A program made the position numbers and the translations under genes. This document shows, one piece after another, positions 31,029-38,049 of a stretch of 38,121 nt of DNA; position 1 is the first letter of the stretch; every line of letters starts with the position of its first letter. A model generated the notes under the pieces. That model did not search any database, had not been told where the DNA came from, and saw nothing but the letters and a program-made list of their open reading frames with translations. The stretch spans positions 1-38,121 of the forward strand of contig QEVL01000025.1 of NCBI GenBank assembly GCA_003577305.1, read 5' to 3'. The DNA is from Burkholderiales bacterium. Its GTDB lineage: Bacteria > Pseudomonadota > Gammaproteobacteria > Burkholderiales > Burkholderiaceae_E.

Positions 31029-31352
31029 ATGACGATGTACTACGACTACACGACTGAGAAAGAAACCCTCGAAACCCTGCGGATTGAGCATCACGAGGCC
31101 GACGAACGCTATGTCAGCCACGCTGCCGTGCAGAACCTTGCCCTCCGGTTGCTAGACCTCGAAGACGATGAAGACCGGCACGACGCAGGCACCATTCGCG
31201 CTGCTCTGGGCGTCCTGCTGCAAGACCTCCTCTGGGATGCGACACGTGAAGCTCAGATGGACGAAGGCGAACGCGAGGCCCATATGCAGCGCCTCGCGGA
31301 CCAACTACGGCTGATGCTGGACGTGATCGAGCACGCTGAGGTGAGGCACTGA
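31029..31352 (+). CDS. Small acidic hypothetical protein
   Basis: 107 aa from ATG 31029, or 105 aa from ATG 31035, which is better spaced (7 nt) from GGAGA at 31023-31027. It is helical and strongly acidic: I count about 26 Asp/Glu against about 11 Lys/Arg. No known motif. It stands alone between the replication terminator and the origin-like repeats. Acidic small proteins on mobile elements are sometimes DNA mimics that block restriction; here this is only a possibility. Confidence 0.7.
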   Translation: MTMYYDYTTEKETLETLRIEHHEADERYVSHAAVQNLALRLLDLEDDEDRHDAGTIRAALGVLLQDLLWDATREAQMDEGEREAHMQRLADQLRLMLDVIEHAEVRH

Positions 31353-31359
31353 GCAGCAG

Positions 31360-31671
31360 CGGAACGATGGCCGGAACGATACGGAACGATGCCCATCGTT
31401 CCGGCTAAAGCCAGCAACGGCTGGGGTTAGCGCAGCCCGGAACGCGGAACGATGGAAAAGCTACTCTTGTGCAGGCAGTAGCGGCGGCGGATGCCCAAGG
31501 GGCGCTACGCCGTAGCGCCCCCTCTACTCGTTTTCCTGTCCTATAGCTTTTCTATCGTTCTATCGTTCCGTAAGAGAAGAAAAGCCATAAGGGACTGGGG
31601 TTTAAGCCGGAACGATGCTGCCGGTACGATGCTTTTTCGCATCGTTCCGTCGTTCCGCCCGCATCGTTCCG
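31360..31671. repeat. Probable replication origin: nine CGGAACGAT iterons flanking an AT-rich core
   Basis: The 9-mer CGGAACGAT occurs exactly nine times. Direct: 31360-31368, 31372-31380, 31382-31390, 31445-31453, 31608-31616. Inverted: 31395-31403, 31562-31570, 31641-31649, 31663-31671. Near-copies lie at 31553-31561 and 31622-31630. Five are left and four right of a centre that includes an 11-bp hairpin (31499-31521) and an AT-rich run (31529-31608). CGGAACGATG-CC-CATCGTTCCG (31382-31403) is a perfect palindrome. This is the architecture of satellite origins bound by VapE-type primase-helicases, whose gene ends about 400 bp upstream. Confidence 0.75.
31499..31521. other. Strong 11-bp hairpin inside the origin-like region
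   Basis: GGGGCGCTACG (31499-31509) and CGTAGCGCCCC (31511-31521) are perfectly complementary with a single base between them. It sits at the edge of the AT-rich core between the two iteron clusters. It is not followed by a clean T-run (CTCTACTCGTTTT). Confidence 0.7.
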
Positions 31672-31827
31672 CCCCTCTGGGCATGAGCAGCACCCCGCGC
31701 CGCCGCCCGGCGTCATGGGCCAGCAGCGACCGGCACGCATACAAGATCACGCCGCGCGGATTATGGCGGAGGCTTTCTCCCCGCAGACCTCCATAGCCGT
31801 TGGAATCTCCGCATGTTTCACGGAGAA

Positions 31828-31848
31828 ACCCGCCTATACACCCGCCTA
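31828..31848 (-). repeat. Central pair of TAGGCGGGT repeats (12-bp period), inverted
   Basis: On the minus strand TAGGCGGGT occurs at 31840-31848 and 31828-31836, with the same 12-bp period as the pairs at the two ends of the element. It lies about 70 bp before the resolvase-like gene. CTATCG..CGATAG (31884-31889, 31902-31907) and TAGAAT (31879-31884, possible -10) follow in the same promoter area. Confidence 0.7.
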
Positions 31849-31919
31849 AATACCTTTATCTCCCGTGATCCGGTCGCTAGAATCTATCGAAACCGCATTC
31901 ACGATAGGACCCGACCATC

Positions 31920-32546
31920 ATGGCCCGCTTCATCCTGTACGCCCGCCGGGCACTCGACACCGACCCCGCCACTGAGGACCAGTTCGCCCCGCTCCGCGCC
32001 TTCTGCGCCGCTGCTGGGCATGAGGTAGTTGCTGAGTACGCTGACGAGAACATCGACACCCGCGCCGCCCGCGATCCCCGCCCGTACCTTGACCGCGCGA
32101 TCTTCGACACCCTCCGGGGCGCAGCGGATGGCATCGCTGCTGTTTCGTTCGACCGGCTGGCCCGTAGTGTGGGCGACCTCGAAAAACTGCTACGCGAGCT
32201 GTCCGTGGCTGGTGCTGGCCTGTACGTCGCTGACCTCGACCTCGACACCCGCACGCCCGCCGGGGCCGCGATCCTCCGCGCCGTCGCCGCCGTGGTCACG
32301 TTCGACAAGGCTGTGCGCGTAGAAGCCCTGCGCCGGGGCCACCGCAAGGCGAGGGCCAAGGGCGTCAAGATCGGCGCGCCTCGCATGTCCCGGAGCCTTG
32401 AGGACAAGATCGCCGCGCTGCTCAAGGCCGGGGTGAAGCCCGACCGTGTCCGCACGATCACGCACGCCGGCAAGTCCGCGATCTACCGCATCAGGAAGGA
32501 CTTGGAAGCTGCCGCTGCCCTCGCCAACGAGGAGGCCGAAGCATGA
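31920..32546 (+). CDS. Serine-recombinase-like protein lacking the catalytic serine
   Basis: 208 aa. The resolvase fold is clear: FILYAR at the start, then VSFDRLARSVGDLEKLL, AAVVTFDKAVRVEALRRG and GVKIGAPR, ending in an HTH (KPDRVRTITHAGKSAIYRIRK, in part). Active resolvases read YARVS with the nucleophilic Ser directly after; here the sequence is YARRALDTD, with Ala11 at that place and no Ser within the N-terminal 50 residues. It is therefore probably not a recombinase but a DNA-binding protein. It is translationally coupled (ATGA) to the small terminase gene, suggesting a role in packaging or in control of that operon. Annotation pipelines may call it an active resolvase. Confidence 0.82.
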   Translation: MARFILYARRALDTDPATEDQFAPLRAFCAAAGHEVVAEYADENIDTRAARDPRPYLDRAIFDTLRGAADGIAAVSFDRLARSVGDLEKLLRELSVAGAGLYVADLDLDTRTPAGAAILRAVAAVVTFDKAVRVEALRRGHRKARAKGVKIGAPRMSRSLEDKIAALLKAGVKPDRVRTITHAGKSAIYRIRKDLEAAAALANEEAEA

Positions 32547-32971
32547 GCCGCAACACCCAACTGACCAAGGGCATCGTCCGCGACCTCGCCACGAAGGGCC
32601 TGCCCGCTGACGCGCTGAACGTAGTGCGCGAACTCGCCGCCGAAGGGTGCCGTGAGCACGCCATACGTCGCACGCTCGGGCTCACTCCCTCCCAATGGAA
32701 CGCCCTCAAGAAGGATGACGCCGAAGGCGAGCTGTCACCGCTGGCGCTGGCAATCGAGGAAGGCCGGGCGGAGGGTGCGGGCGAGGTCATCGCCGTCATG
32801 CGCGCCCGGATGAAGGAAGGCGACACCCGCGCCGCCGAATGGCTGGGCGACAAGCTCTACAAGATTGGGCGCGAGGACGGCCCCGGCGAAGCGCCCCGCG
32901 TCCTCATTCAAATCAATGCGGCCCTGAGCCCTGAGGAATACGCGAGGGTGATCCATGTCCAGCCCACCTAA
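32543..32971 (+). CDS. Probable small terminase subunit (TerS)
   Basis: 142 aa. A helical N-terminal region with an HTH-like segment (CREHAIRRTLGLTPSQWNAL), a central oligomerisation-like part, and AAEWLGDKLYKIGRED, a pattern seen in small terminases. It overlaps the large subunit gene by 17 nt and the upstream gene by 4 nt. It would recognise the packaging site of the element's DNA. Assignment rests on context and pattern more than on a strong motif. Confidence 0.7.
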   Translation: MSRNTQLTKGIVRDLATKGLPADALNVVRELAAEGCREHAIRRTLGLTPSQWNALKKDDAEGELSPLALAIEEGRAEGAGEVIAVMRARMKEGDTRAAEWLGDKLYKIGREDGPGEAPRVLIQINAALSPEEYARVIHVQPT

Positions 32972-34361
32972 CAACGTCATTGCCCCGACCCCGTTCCAGG
33001 CGCGAGTGCTCGCCGTCCCGGAAGATCATTTCTTGTTCCTTGGCGGGGGCCGCGGGGGCGGCAAGTCCTTCGGCCTGCAACTGCTCATCCTGCGGCACTG
33101 CGACCAGTACAAGAACCGCGCCCGCGTCCTCGTGACCCGCCGCCGGTTGAAGTCGCTGCTTCAGTTCGCGGAGGAAACCCGCGCGCTGCTGCGCTCCGCT
33201 TATGGGCGTGAGGTCGCCTACAACATGAACGACAACGTGTTCAGGCTTCCGAACGGGGCCACGATCACGCTGACGCACGTTGAATCGAGTTCGGCCCTCA
33301 GTGACGTTGCGCAGGGCCACTCGTACAGCCTGATCGTGGTCGATGAAGCGGGCGAAGGTCCGGGCATGGACGTGATCGACCAACTCGGGCTGTCGCTGCG
33401 CGCTCCGGGCGTCCCGCTCCGCATGATCCTTGCCGGGAACCCCGGCGGGCAGAATCACAGCGCCCTCGCTGAACGCTACGTGACCGCACGGACCCCTTGG
33501 GCTCCGTTCGAGTTCGGCGGCAACACTTGGGTCTATGCGCCCAGCGTGGTCGATGACAACCCGCACCTGCCGGAGGCGTACCGCCGCAACTTCGAGGTCT
33601 TGAAGCACACCGACCCGGCGCTGTACCGGGCGCACCGTGAGGGCGATTGGTCCGCGCTGACAGGGGACTTCTTCAGCGGGTCATGGCAGCACTCGCGCGC
33701 CGTGTTCGATCATCACGAGGTCCCGCCCGACTTGTTCACCTCGTTGAAACTCGGCATCGACTGGGGCAGCGCCGCGCCGATGGCCGCCGTGCTGGGCGGT
33801 CAGCTCGCCTTCGATGTTCGCCTGAGCGATGACAGGGTGATGCCGCGGGGCTCGTGGGTCATCTACGATGAACACGCGGAGTTCGACCCGCGCAACATCG
33901 CCCGCGGCACGGGCCGTTCGCCGTCGCAGATTGCGCCCGCCCTTCACGCCATGTGCGGTCGCTCCGGTGTCCGCGCACGGGGCGTTATCGACGCCGCTGC
34001 CGAAGCCAAGACCGCCGGGCGTCACGAGGACAGCATCAGCGATCTATTCCGCGCCGCCGGGGTGCGGGTCACGCCCGCCCGCAAGGGTCCGCGCGTCCCG
34101 CGCTTCGAGGTCATCAAGCAACTGATGGTGCAGGGCGAGTTCTTCGTGGCCTCGCGCTGCCGCTTCTGGCTCTCCACCGTCCCGGCTCTGCCGCGCGATC
34201 CGCGCCGCCCCGAGGACGTGGACACCTCCGCGAACGATCACATGCTGGACGCGACCAGTTATTTGATCGCCGGGGCTTCACAGGGTGTCGTGAGCGTGGG
34301 CGACTTCGCCGGACCGCCGCCGCGCCTGCCCGACACGGGGGACCGGATCATGTATGTGTGA
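32955..34361 (+). CDS. Large terminase subunit (TerL), ATPase and nuclease
   Basis: 468 aa. Walker A GGGRGGGKS at 30-38, Walker B LIVVDEAGE at 126-134, a coupling motif in ILAGNPGG, and an RNase H-like nuclease domain starting LGIDWGS (Asp269) with late acidic residues in ANDHMLDAT. Full length and apparently intact. It cuts concatemers and pumps DNA into procapsids. Phage satellites commonly borrow the helper's large subunit; having one here without any portal or capsid gene is the oddest feature of the element. Confidence 0.93.
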   Translation: MSSPPNNVIAPTPFQARVLAVPEDHFLFLGGGRGGGKSFGLQLLILRHCDQYKNRARVLVTRRRLKSLLQFAEETRALLRSAYGREVAYNMNDNVFRLPNGATITLTHVESSSALSDVAQGHSYSLIVVDEAGEGPGMDVIDQLGLSLRAPGVPLRMILAGNPGGQNHSALAERYVTARTPWAPFEFGGNTWVYAPSVVDDNPHLPEAYRRNFEVLKHTDPALYRAHREGDWSALTGDFFSGSWQHSRAVFDHHEVPPDLFTSLKLGIDWGSAAPMAAVLGGQLAFDVRLSDDRVMPRGSWVIYDEHAEFDPRNIARGTGRSPSQIAPALHAMCGRSGVRARGVIDAAAEAKTAGRHEDSISDLFRAAGVRVTPARKGPRVPRFEVIKQLMVQGEFFVASRCRFWLSTVPALPRDPRRPEDVDTSANDHMLDATSYLIAGASQGVVSVGDFAGPPPRLPDTGDRIMYV

Positions 34362-34385
34362 GGGGTTCGGGAGGCACCCCGGCGG

Positions 34386-34413
34386 ACTTTACTTTTTCCG
34401 CAAGTCATTGATC
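34386..34413 (+). repeat. 28-bp repeat, copy B, after the TerL gene
   Basis: See copy A at 27675-27702. It heads the 206-bp leader of the next gene. The leader ends with GTTGTGACAAC (34540-34550, a short palindrome) and GAGACAGGAG, which serves here as ribosome binding site. Confidence 0.6.
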
Positions 34414-34567
34414 TACAACTTCTTTTTCTTGCCGAGGGTTGGAACGAGGCGTTATCCTTACTGTCAGTGTGGGCATTACTGCGCCCGCGCCTTGATAGTG
34501 GGATGAGCCCCGCTGGTTACGTGCTTTGGGCCTCTCCCGGTTGTGACAACTGAGACAGGAGCCCGAC

Positions 34568-35314
34568 ATGGCAACCATCGACTTCAACACCGTTCCCTCC
34601 GGCGTGACGCTGAACGAGGAACGCGCGCAATACCTCAGCGACCGTGCCGCCGAAACGGCCACCGCCTTCTCCCGCAAGGTTGAGAAGCTGCAAAACACGG
34701 TCACGGACGCCCGGAACAACTACAGCCGGGAAGCTGAAGACTTCATCACCTCCGCCTCGCCGGAGGATCGCGCCACCGCTCGCGCCTTCGCCAAGAAGAA
34801 CGCCGCGAACAAGGCCGCGAACATCCACCGCGAACTCATCGCCAGTTCCGAAGCGGACCGCGCCGCCATGCTCAAGGGCCTCCAGACCCTCGCAGCGGAA
34901 GCCGCCGCAATCCAAGCCGTGTACACCTCGCCCGCAACGATGCTGGGCCGTGTCGCCTTGGGCGATCCGAAGCGCACCCAATACCAGCTCCAGCTCGAAG
35001 GCGCTGGCCCGGTCGAACTCGAAACCGCCGCCCGTACCGCGATCATGACCGGCGACCTCGTGCTTGGCGCTGCCATCGCCACCGTGATCGACCGCCGCCC
35101 GAAGGATCGCCGCCCGTTCGCCGTTCAGGCCTTGGCCGAACGGATGCTGGGCGAGGTCTGGAAGCGCATGACGGCGAAGCTCGAAGGCGTCCAGCTCGCC
35201 TACAAGTCCGCCGTTGCGGCTGACCGCGAGTTTGTCCGCGGGAAGGCGGACGGGATCACGAACCTGTCGCTGGCGCTGTCGCGTCAGGCGATTGCCGAAG
35301 CCGAGGAGGTCTGA
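34568..35314 (+). CDS. Hypothetical helical protein after the terminase
   Basis: 248 aa, with GAGACAGGAG 6 nt before the ATG. Almost entirely alpha-helical and Ala-rich with coiled-coil-prone stretches (about 25-60 and 75-120). No membrane segment, no known motif. In phages this place is held by the portal gene, but the protein is far too short and unlike a portal. A scaffold-like or capsid-redirecting role would fit a satellite, but nothing in the sequence proves it. Confidence 0.8.
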   Translation: MATIDFNTVPSGVTLNEERAQYLSDRAAETATAFSRKVEKLQNTVTDARNNYSREAEDFITSASPEDRATARAFAKKNAANKAANIHRELIASSEADRAAMLKGLQTLAAEAAAIQAVYTSPATMLGRVALGDPKRTQYQLQLEGAGPVELETAARTAIMTGDLVLGAAIATVIDRRPKDRRPFAVQALAERMLGEVWKRMTAKLEGVQLAYKSAVAADREFVRGKADGITNLSLALSRQAIAEAEEV

Positions 35315-35316
35315 AC

Positions 35317-35481
35317 ATGGCCCAGCACAACGTAGCGAAGGCGAAAGCCATTCACCAAGTGCGCCAAGCCCAGCGGGACGCGAGCGTGGCCGCGATGAAA
35401 CGCGGGACCGTTGCGACCCAACTTCAAGGCTTCATCAATCACGCATACAAGCGCCCGAACGCGAAGCCGCGCGGGCGCTGA
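35317..35481 (+). CDS. Small basic hypothetical protein
   Basis: 54 aa (MAQHNVAKAKAIHQVRQAQ start, ending NAKPRGR), with GAGGAGG about 9 nt upstream overlapping the end of the previous gene, from which it is only 2 nt away. It is highly basic and may bind nucleic acid. Family unknown. Ribosome binding site and tight spacing support it being real. A 10-bp inverted repeat (TGAAGCCCGC at 35487, GCGGGCTTCA at 35548) follows. Confidence 0.7.
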   Translation: MAQHNVAKAKAIHQVRQAQRDASVAAMKRGTVATQLQGFINHAYKRPNAKPRGR

Positions 35482-35640
35482 CCGTATGAAGCCCGCCGCC
35501 CGCGTCAGCGGTGTGCGCCTCACGCTTCCGTCCTCTTGATTGGGCGCGCGGGCTTCACCCTTCAGGGCCTGTCGTTGGAGACTTCCGGGAGGCGTACAAC
35601 CTCGCCCCTCGACCCGGAGGAGGAAGGCGGCAGGCCTTGC

Positions 35641-36645
35641 CTACTCCCCGAACCGGAACTTGCTGGCCTCAAGGTATTCCTCGACCAGCTCCGCGGCGAT
35701 CCAGCGCCGCCCGAGACGTTCAGCGACCGCCCCCGTGGTGTTCGACCCCGCGAACGGATCGACAACCAAATCCCCCTCATCCGTCAGTAGCTTGATGAAG
35801 AACTCCGGCAGCACCGCCGGGAAGCGCGCGGGGTGAATCTTGATGCCCGTTTCCTTGCACCGCTTCGTGTAGGGATCGTTGGCCGCGTTGTTGCCCGCGA
35901 TCAGCATTTCATTGGCAATCTGATCTTCGAGCACGTTGGACGGTATCGACCCGCCCGACTCAATCTTGTCGAATGACGAGTTGATGTTGTGGCCCGAGGG
36001 TCGCACCGTTGTCTTCACGCCCTTCTTCGCCAGCCGGAGCATGTCCGCGCTGTATGGGCGCAGCACCTTCCGATTGTCGGCCTTGGGCTGCGTTGTCTTC
36101 GACAGCCACCAGACGTGCTCGACTGAATCCTTGATCCGAACCCTTCGCACCGTGACCCATTCCGCGGGCACGGGCATCTTTGCCGGGTTGTACCAGTAGC
36201 ACTCCTGGGCGAGGTGAAAGCCCAGCTCCTCGACAAGCGCGATCATTAGCTTGTAGTGGTACAGCGACCGCGTAGGCGAACCCGGATTCCAGCTCCCCCC
36301 GATGTTCAAGACGAAGCTGCCGTCATCAGTCAGCACGCGCTGAATCTCGCGCGCGAACGGCAGGAACCACTCCACGTAGTCAGCCTTGCTGACGTTGCCG
36401 TACTCCTTCTTGAAGTGGAGTGCGTAGGGAGGCGACGTGAACGCCAGATTGACAGAGCCGTCCGGCATGGCCCTCAATGCGTCCAGCGAGTCGCCCAGAT
36501 AGGCAGCGCCCGCGGAGGTGCGATGAAAGGGCTTGAGCTTGCGAACCAGCTTGGACGGATGCTCCTGTGGATTCACAAAAAGCTCGGGTTGAGGGGCTTC
36601 AATCTTCATTCTTGTCTTGGGCACCGGAATAGCCATTGGTAACAT
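35641..36645 (-). CDS. Amino-type DNA methyltransferase of a restriction-modification module
   Basis: 334 aa from the ATG at 36645; ATGs at 36636 and 36609 are possible and none has a good ribosome binding site. Beta-class order: catalytic motif IV TSPPY at 70-74 near the N-terminus, SAM-binding motif FAGSNTTG at 298-305 near the C-terminus, target recognition region between. TSPPY favours N4-cytosine methylation, though N6-adenine is possible. It is divergent from the HTH-nuclease pair and probably protects the host and element DNA from that nuclease. Confidence 0.92.
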   Translation of the reverse strand: MLPMAIPVPKTRMKIEAPQPELFVNPQEHPSKLVRKLKPFHRTSAGAAYLGDSLDALRAMPDGSVNLAFTSPPYALHFKKEYGNVSKADYVEWFLPFAREIQRVLTDDGSFVLNIGGSWNPGSPTRSLYHYKLMIALVEELGFHLAQECYWYNPAKMPVPAEWVTVRRVRIKDSVEHVWWLSKTTQPKADNRKVLRPYSADMLRLAKKGVKTTVRPSGHNINSSFDKIESGGSIPSNVLEDQIANEMLIAGNNAANDPYTKRCKETGIKIHPARFPAVLPEFFIKLLTDEGDLVVDPFAGSNTTGAVAERLGRRWIAAELVEEYLEASKFRFGE

Positions 36646-36653
36646 GCATCACT

Positions 36654-36908
36654 GTGAGCAAAAGTATACCAAGAAATCCATTGACAAAGTCAACCAATAA
36701 ATCAACCCCCTTCGATCCTTCGGACTGGATAACCCAAGCCGAAGCTGCACGCCTGCGCAACGTCACGCGGCAGGCTATCGCGCGGCTGGTGGGCAATGGT
36801 CGCCTGCGCACGCTGGAAATCGGCGGGCGGTCCTTCGTCAATCGTTCGGATGTGCTGGCATTCGAGCCCCACCCGCCGGGAAGGCCGAAAGCCGCGAATC
36901 ATGACTGA
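36654..36908 (+). CDS. Small HTH protein, candidate controller of the R-M module
   Basis: 84 aa from GTG at 36654 (a TTG at 36636 would add six residues; a later TTG at 36681 would remove nine). The centre ([22 protein letters not shown], in part) is an excisionase/HTH_17-type DNA-binding domain, with [12 protein letters not shown] following. It overlaps the nuclease gene by 8 nt. Controller proteins of R-M systems are usually XRE-type; this fold would be unusual in that role. It could instead be a second excisionase-like protein. Confidence 0.72.
   Translation: MSKSIPRNPLTKSTNKSTPFDPSDWITQAEAARLRNVTRQAIARLVGNGRLRTLEIGGRSFVNRSDVLAFEPHPPGRPKAANHD
36663..36693 (-). promoter_or_regulatory. Methyltransferase promoter overlapped by a palindrome
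   Basis: On the minus strand TTGACT (36688-36693) and an extended -10, TGGTATACT (TATACT at 36663-36668), are 19 bp apart. The palindrome TTGAC-AAA-GTCAA (36681-36693) covers the -35. It is a good operator for the small HTH protein encoded on the other strand, whose 5' end overlaps this promoter. Start of transcription would be near 36656, leaving a very short leader. Confidence 0.55.
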
Positions 36909-37662
36909 CGTGAACCTCGCCACCATCCGCGAGCTGCTAACACAGTGCTCCCCGGAGGAACAGGAAACGCTGTTCCGCGAACTCCGCCAGCGCCACATCA
37001 TCCACGAGTTCGAGCGGATCATTGGTGCCCCGGCGGAAATGATCCTTGAGGCCGTCCATCGAGCCCCCGAACTCACCCGCCGAATGCTCCGGGGCGTGAT
37101 CGCTGATGCCGCCTTCCGTACCTTCGTGGTCCCGGCTGTCGCGCCGCAGGGCTGGCGCGACGTGACGCCCGAGGGCAACTTTGCGTTCGACTACATGATG
37201 GAGGATGCGCAGGGCCAAGTCTCCGTACAAGTGAAGCTCCAACGGAGCGAGCGAGGTGCGCCCGTGGTGAAGGACGGCGCACGCTTCGGCTTCGCGGGCG
37301 AAGTGTTCATGACCGAGACGCAGAAAACCCGAACCGGCAACGATGGCGAGGGCGAGAAAACCCGCCCCTATCGCTATGGCGAGTTCGACGTGCTGGCCGT
37401 GTCGATGCAGCCATCCACGGGCAAGTGGGATCGGTACATGTACACCCTTGGGCGCTTCCTCCTTCCGGGGAAGGGCGAGAACGAAATGGCGACCTTGCAG
37501 CCGGTAGCGATGACGCCCAACGAGTTCTGGACGGATGACTTTGCGACGGTCGCCGCGTGGTTCCGGGCGGAGGACGGCGGCAAGCGCATGGCGATGGCCG
37601 CGGCAGTGAAGCGAGCCCGCCGGAAGAAGGGAGCGGGCGGCGAAGCGCCAGAGCTGTTCTGA
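36901..37662 (+). CDS. Putative type II restriction endonuclease
   Basis: 253 aa. Asp97 in FAFDYMM and Gln110-Val-Lys112 in VSVQVKLQR form a PD-(D/E)XK-like pattern with Gln in place of the second acidic residue, a known variation. N-terminal 80 residues are helical. Its place, coupled to an HTH gene and divergent from a methyltransferase, is the main support for it being the cognate restriction enzyme. The cleavage site is unknown. It would let the element, or its host, destroy foreign phage DNA. A stem-loop with T-rich end follows the stop. Confidence 0.75.
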   Translation: MTDVNLATIRELLTQCSPEEQETLFRELRQRHIIHEFERIIGAPAEMILEAVHRAPELTRRMLRGVIADAAFRTFVVPAVAPQGWRDVTPEGNFAFDYMMEDAQGQVSVQVKLQRSERGAPVVKDGARFGFAGEVFMTETQKTRTGNDGEGEKTRPYRYGEFDVLAVSMQPSTGKWDRYMYTLGRFLLPGKGENEMATLQPVAMTPNEFWTDDFATVAAWFRAEDGGKRMAMAAAVKRARRKKGAGGEAPELF

Positions 37663-37667
37663 AACAA

Positions 37668-37692
37668 AGAAGCCACCCGAGGGCGGCTTTCT
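37668..37692 (+). terminator. Likely terminator after the nuclease gene
   Basis: AAGCC..GGCTT, extended by a CCC/GGG pairing with one mismatch, is followed by TTCTTC. It begins 6 nt after the stop codon. The T-run is interrupted, so strength is uncertain. Confidence 0.6.
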
Positions 37693-37739
37693 TCATCGTC
37701 TCACAGGGCCTTACCCCATCGCATCCCATCACTTCGGGA

Positions 37740-37760
37740 AAGGCGGGTTTTTAGGCGGGT
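37740..37760 (+). repeat. Right pair of TAGGCGGGT repeats (12-bp period)
   Basis: AAGGCGGGT (37740-37748) and TAGGCGGGT (37752-37760), 45 bp inside the right attachment core, with the same 12-bp period as the left and central pairs. The match between the two element ends supports integrase arm-type sites. Confidence 0.7.
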
Positions 37761-37804
37761 GTGCCATCAAAACCCTGCGGGAAGGCCAGTAAAACTGGCA
37801 AAAT

Positions 37805-37818
37805 TGGCGGAGACGGAG
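37805..37818. repeat. Right attachment site core (3' end of tRNA-Ser)
   Basis: TGGCGGAGACGGAG, the exact copy of 26190-26203. The repeat ends three bases into the T stem; beyond it the two copies diverge. Confidence 0.85.
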
Positions 37819-37897
37819 GGATTCGAACCCTCGATGCAGTTTTTGGCCGCATGCTCCCTTAGCAGGGGAGTGCCTTCGACCTCTCGGCCACGTCTCC
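37805..37897 (-). tRNA. tRNA-Ser (anticodon GCU)
   Basis: Complete class II tRNA, 93 nt with encoded CCA. Acceptor GGAGACG pairs with CGTCTCC; the D arm begins TGGCCGAGAGG; the anticodon stem-loop is CTCCC-CTGCTAA-GGGAG with anticodon GCT (reads AGC/AGU); a long variable arm (ATGCGG..CTGCAT) follows; the T arm is GAGGG-TTCGAAT-CCCTC. Its 3' end doubles as right attachment site of the element, so the gene stayed functional after integration. Confidence 0.97.
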
Positions 37898-38008
37898 GGG
37901 CTTCGGATGCCGGCTCGGGGGCGATTGTACCGCAGCGTGCGGCCCCCGATGGTGTGCGCGAGGCAGGCGGGGCGCGCCGCTCGGCCCCGCGCCGCGGGCA
38001 GCGCGCTC

Positions 38009-38046
38009 AGAACGTGTGAAGTGCGGCCGATTGCTTCACACGTTCT
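38009..38046. repeat. Perfect 13-bp inverted repeat
   Basis: AGAACGTGTGAAG (38009-38021) and CTTCACACGTTCT (38034-38046) surround a 12-nt spacer. It lies about 110 bp upstream of the tRNA-Ser 5' end in a stretch (37898-38121) with no convincing gene. Confidence 0.75.
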
Positions 38047-38049
38047 CAG

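Larger units (their letters stand above)
26190..37818. mobile_element. Integrated phage-satellite-like element in tRNA-Ser(GCU)
   Basis: An 11.6 kb insertion bounded by the 14-bp direct repeat TGGCGGAGACGGAG. The right copy is the 3' end of an intact tRNA-Ser, the left copy is the displaced remnant. Contents in order: P4-family integrase, AlpA-like regulator, unknown, primase-helicase, acidic protein, origin-like iterons, resolvase-like protein, small and large terminase, two unknown proteins and a type II-like restriction-modification module. No portal, capsid, tail or lysis gene is seen. The set matches the logic of P4/PICI-like satellites (integrate, replicate, package), with its own terminase. 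A prophage that lost its structural genes is the alternative. Confidence 0.82.

Noticed and set aside
31491..31796. 101-codon frame across the origin-like region
   Set aside because: Passes through the hairpin and the iterons, has no ribosome binding site and low-complexity content.
31814..31830. parS-like sequence TGTTTCACGGAGAAACC
   Set aside because: Shares only the left half with parS (TGTTTCACGTGAAACA); the GTTTC/GAAAC arms have a different spacer and no ParA/ParB gene is present.
35511..35836. Overlapping plus-strand frames at the methyltransferase 3' end
   Set aside because: Antisense shadows; the methyltransferase FAGSNTTG motif is encoded there on the minus strand.
37759..38019. 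86-codon frame at the right edge
   Set aside because: Reads antisense through the tRNA-Ser gene and the attachment core; no ribosome binding site.
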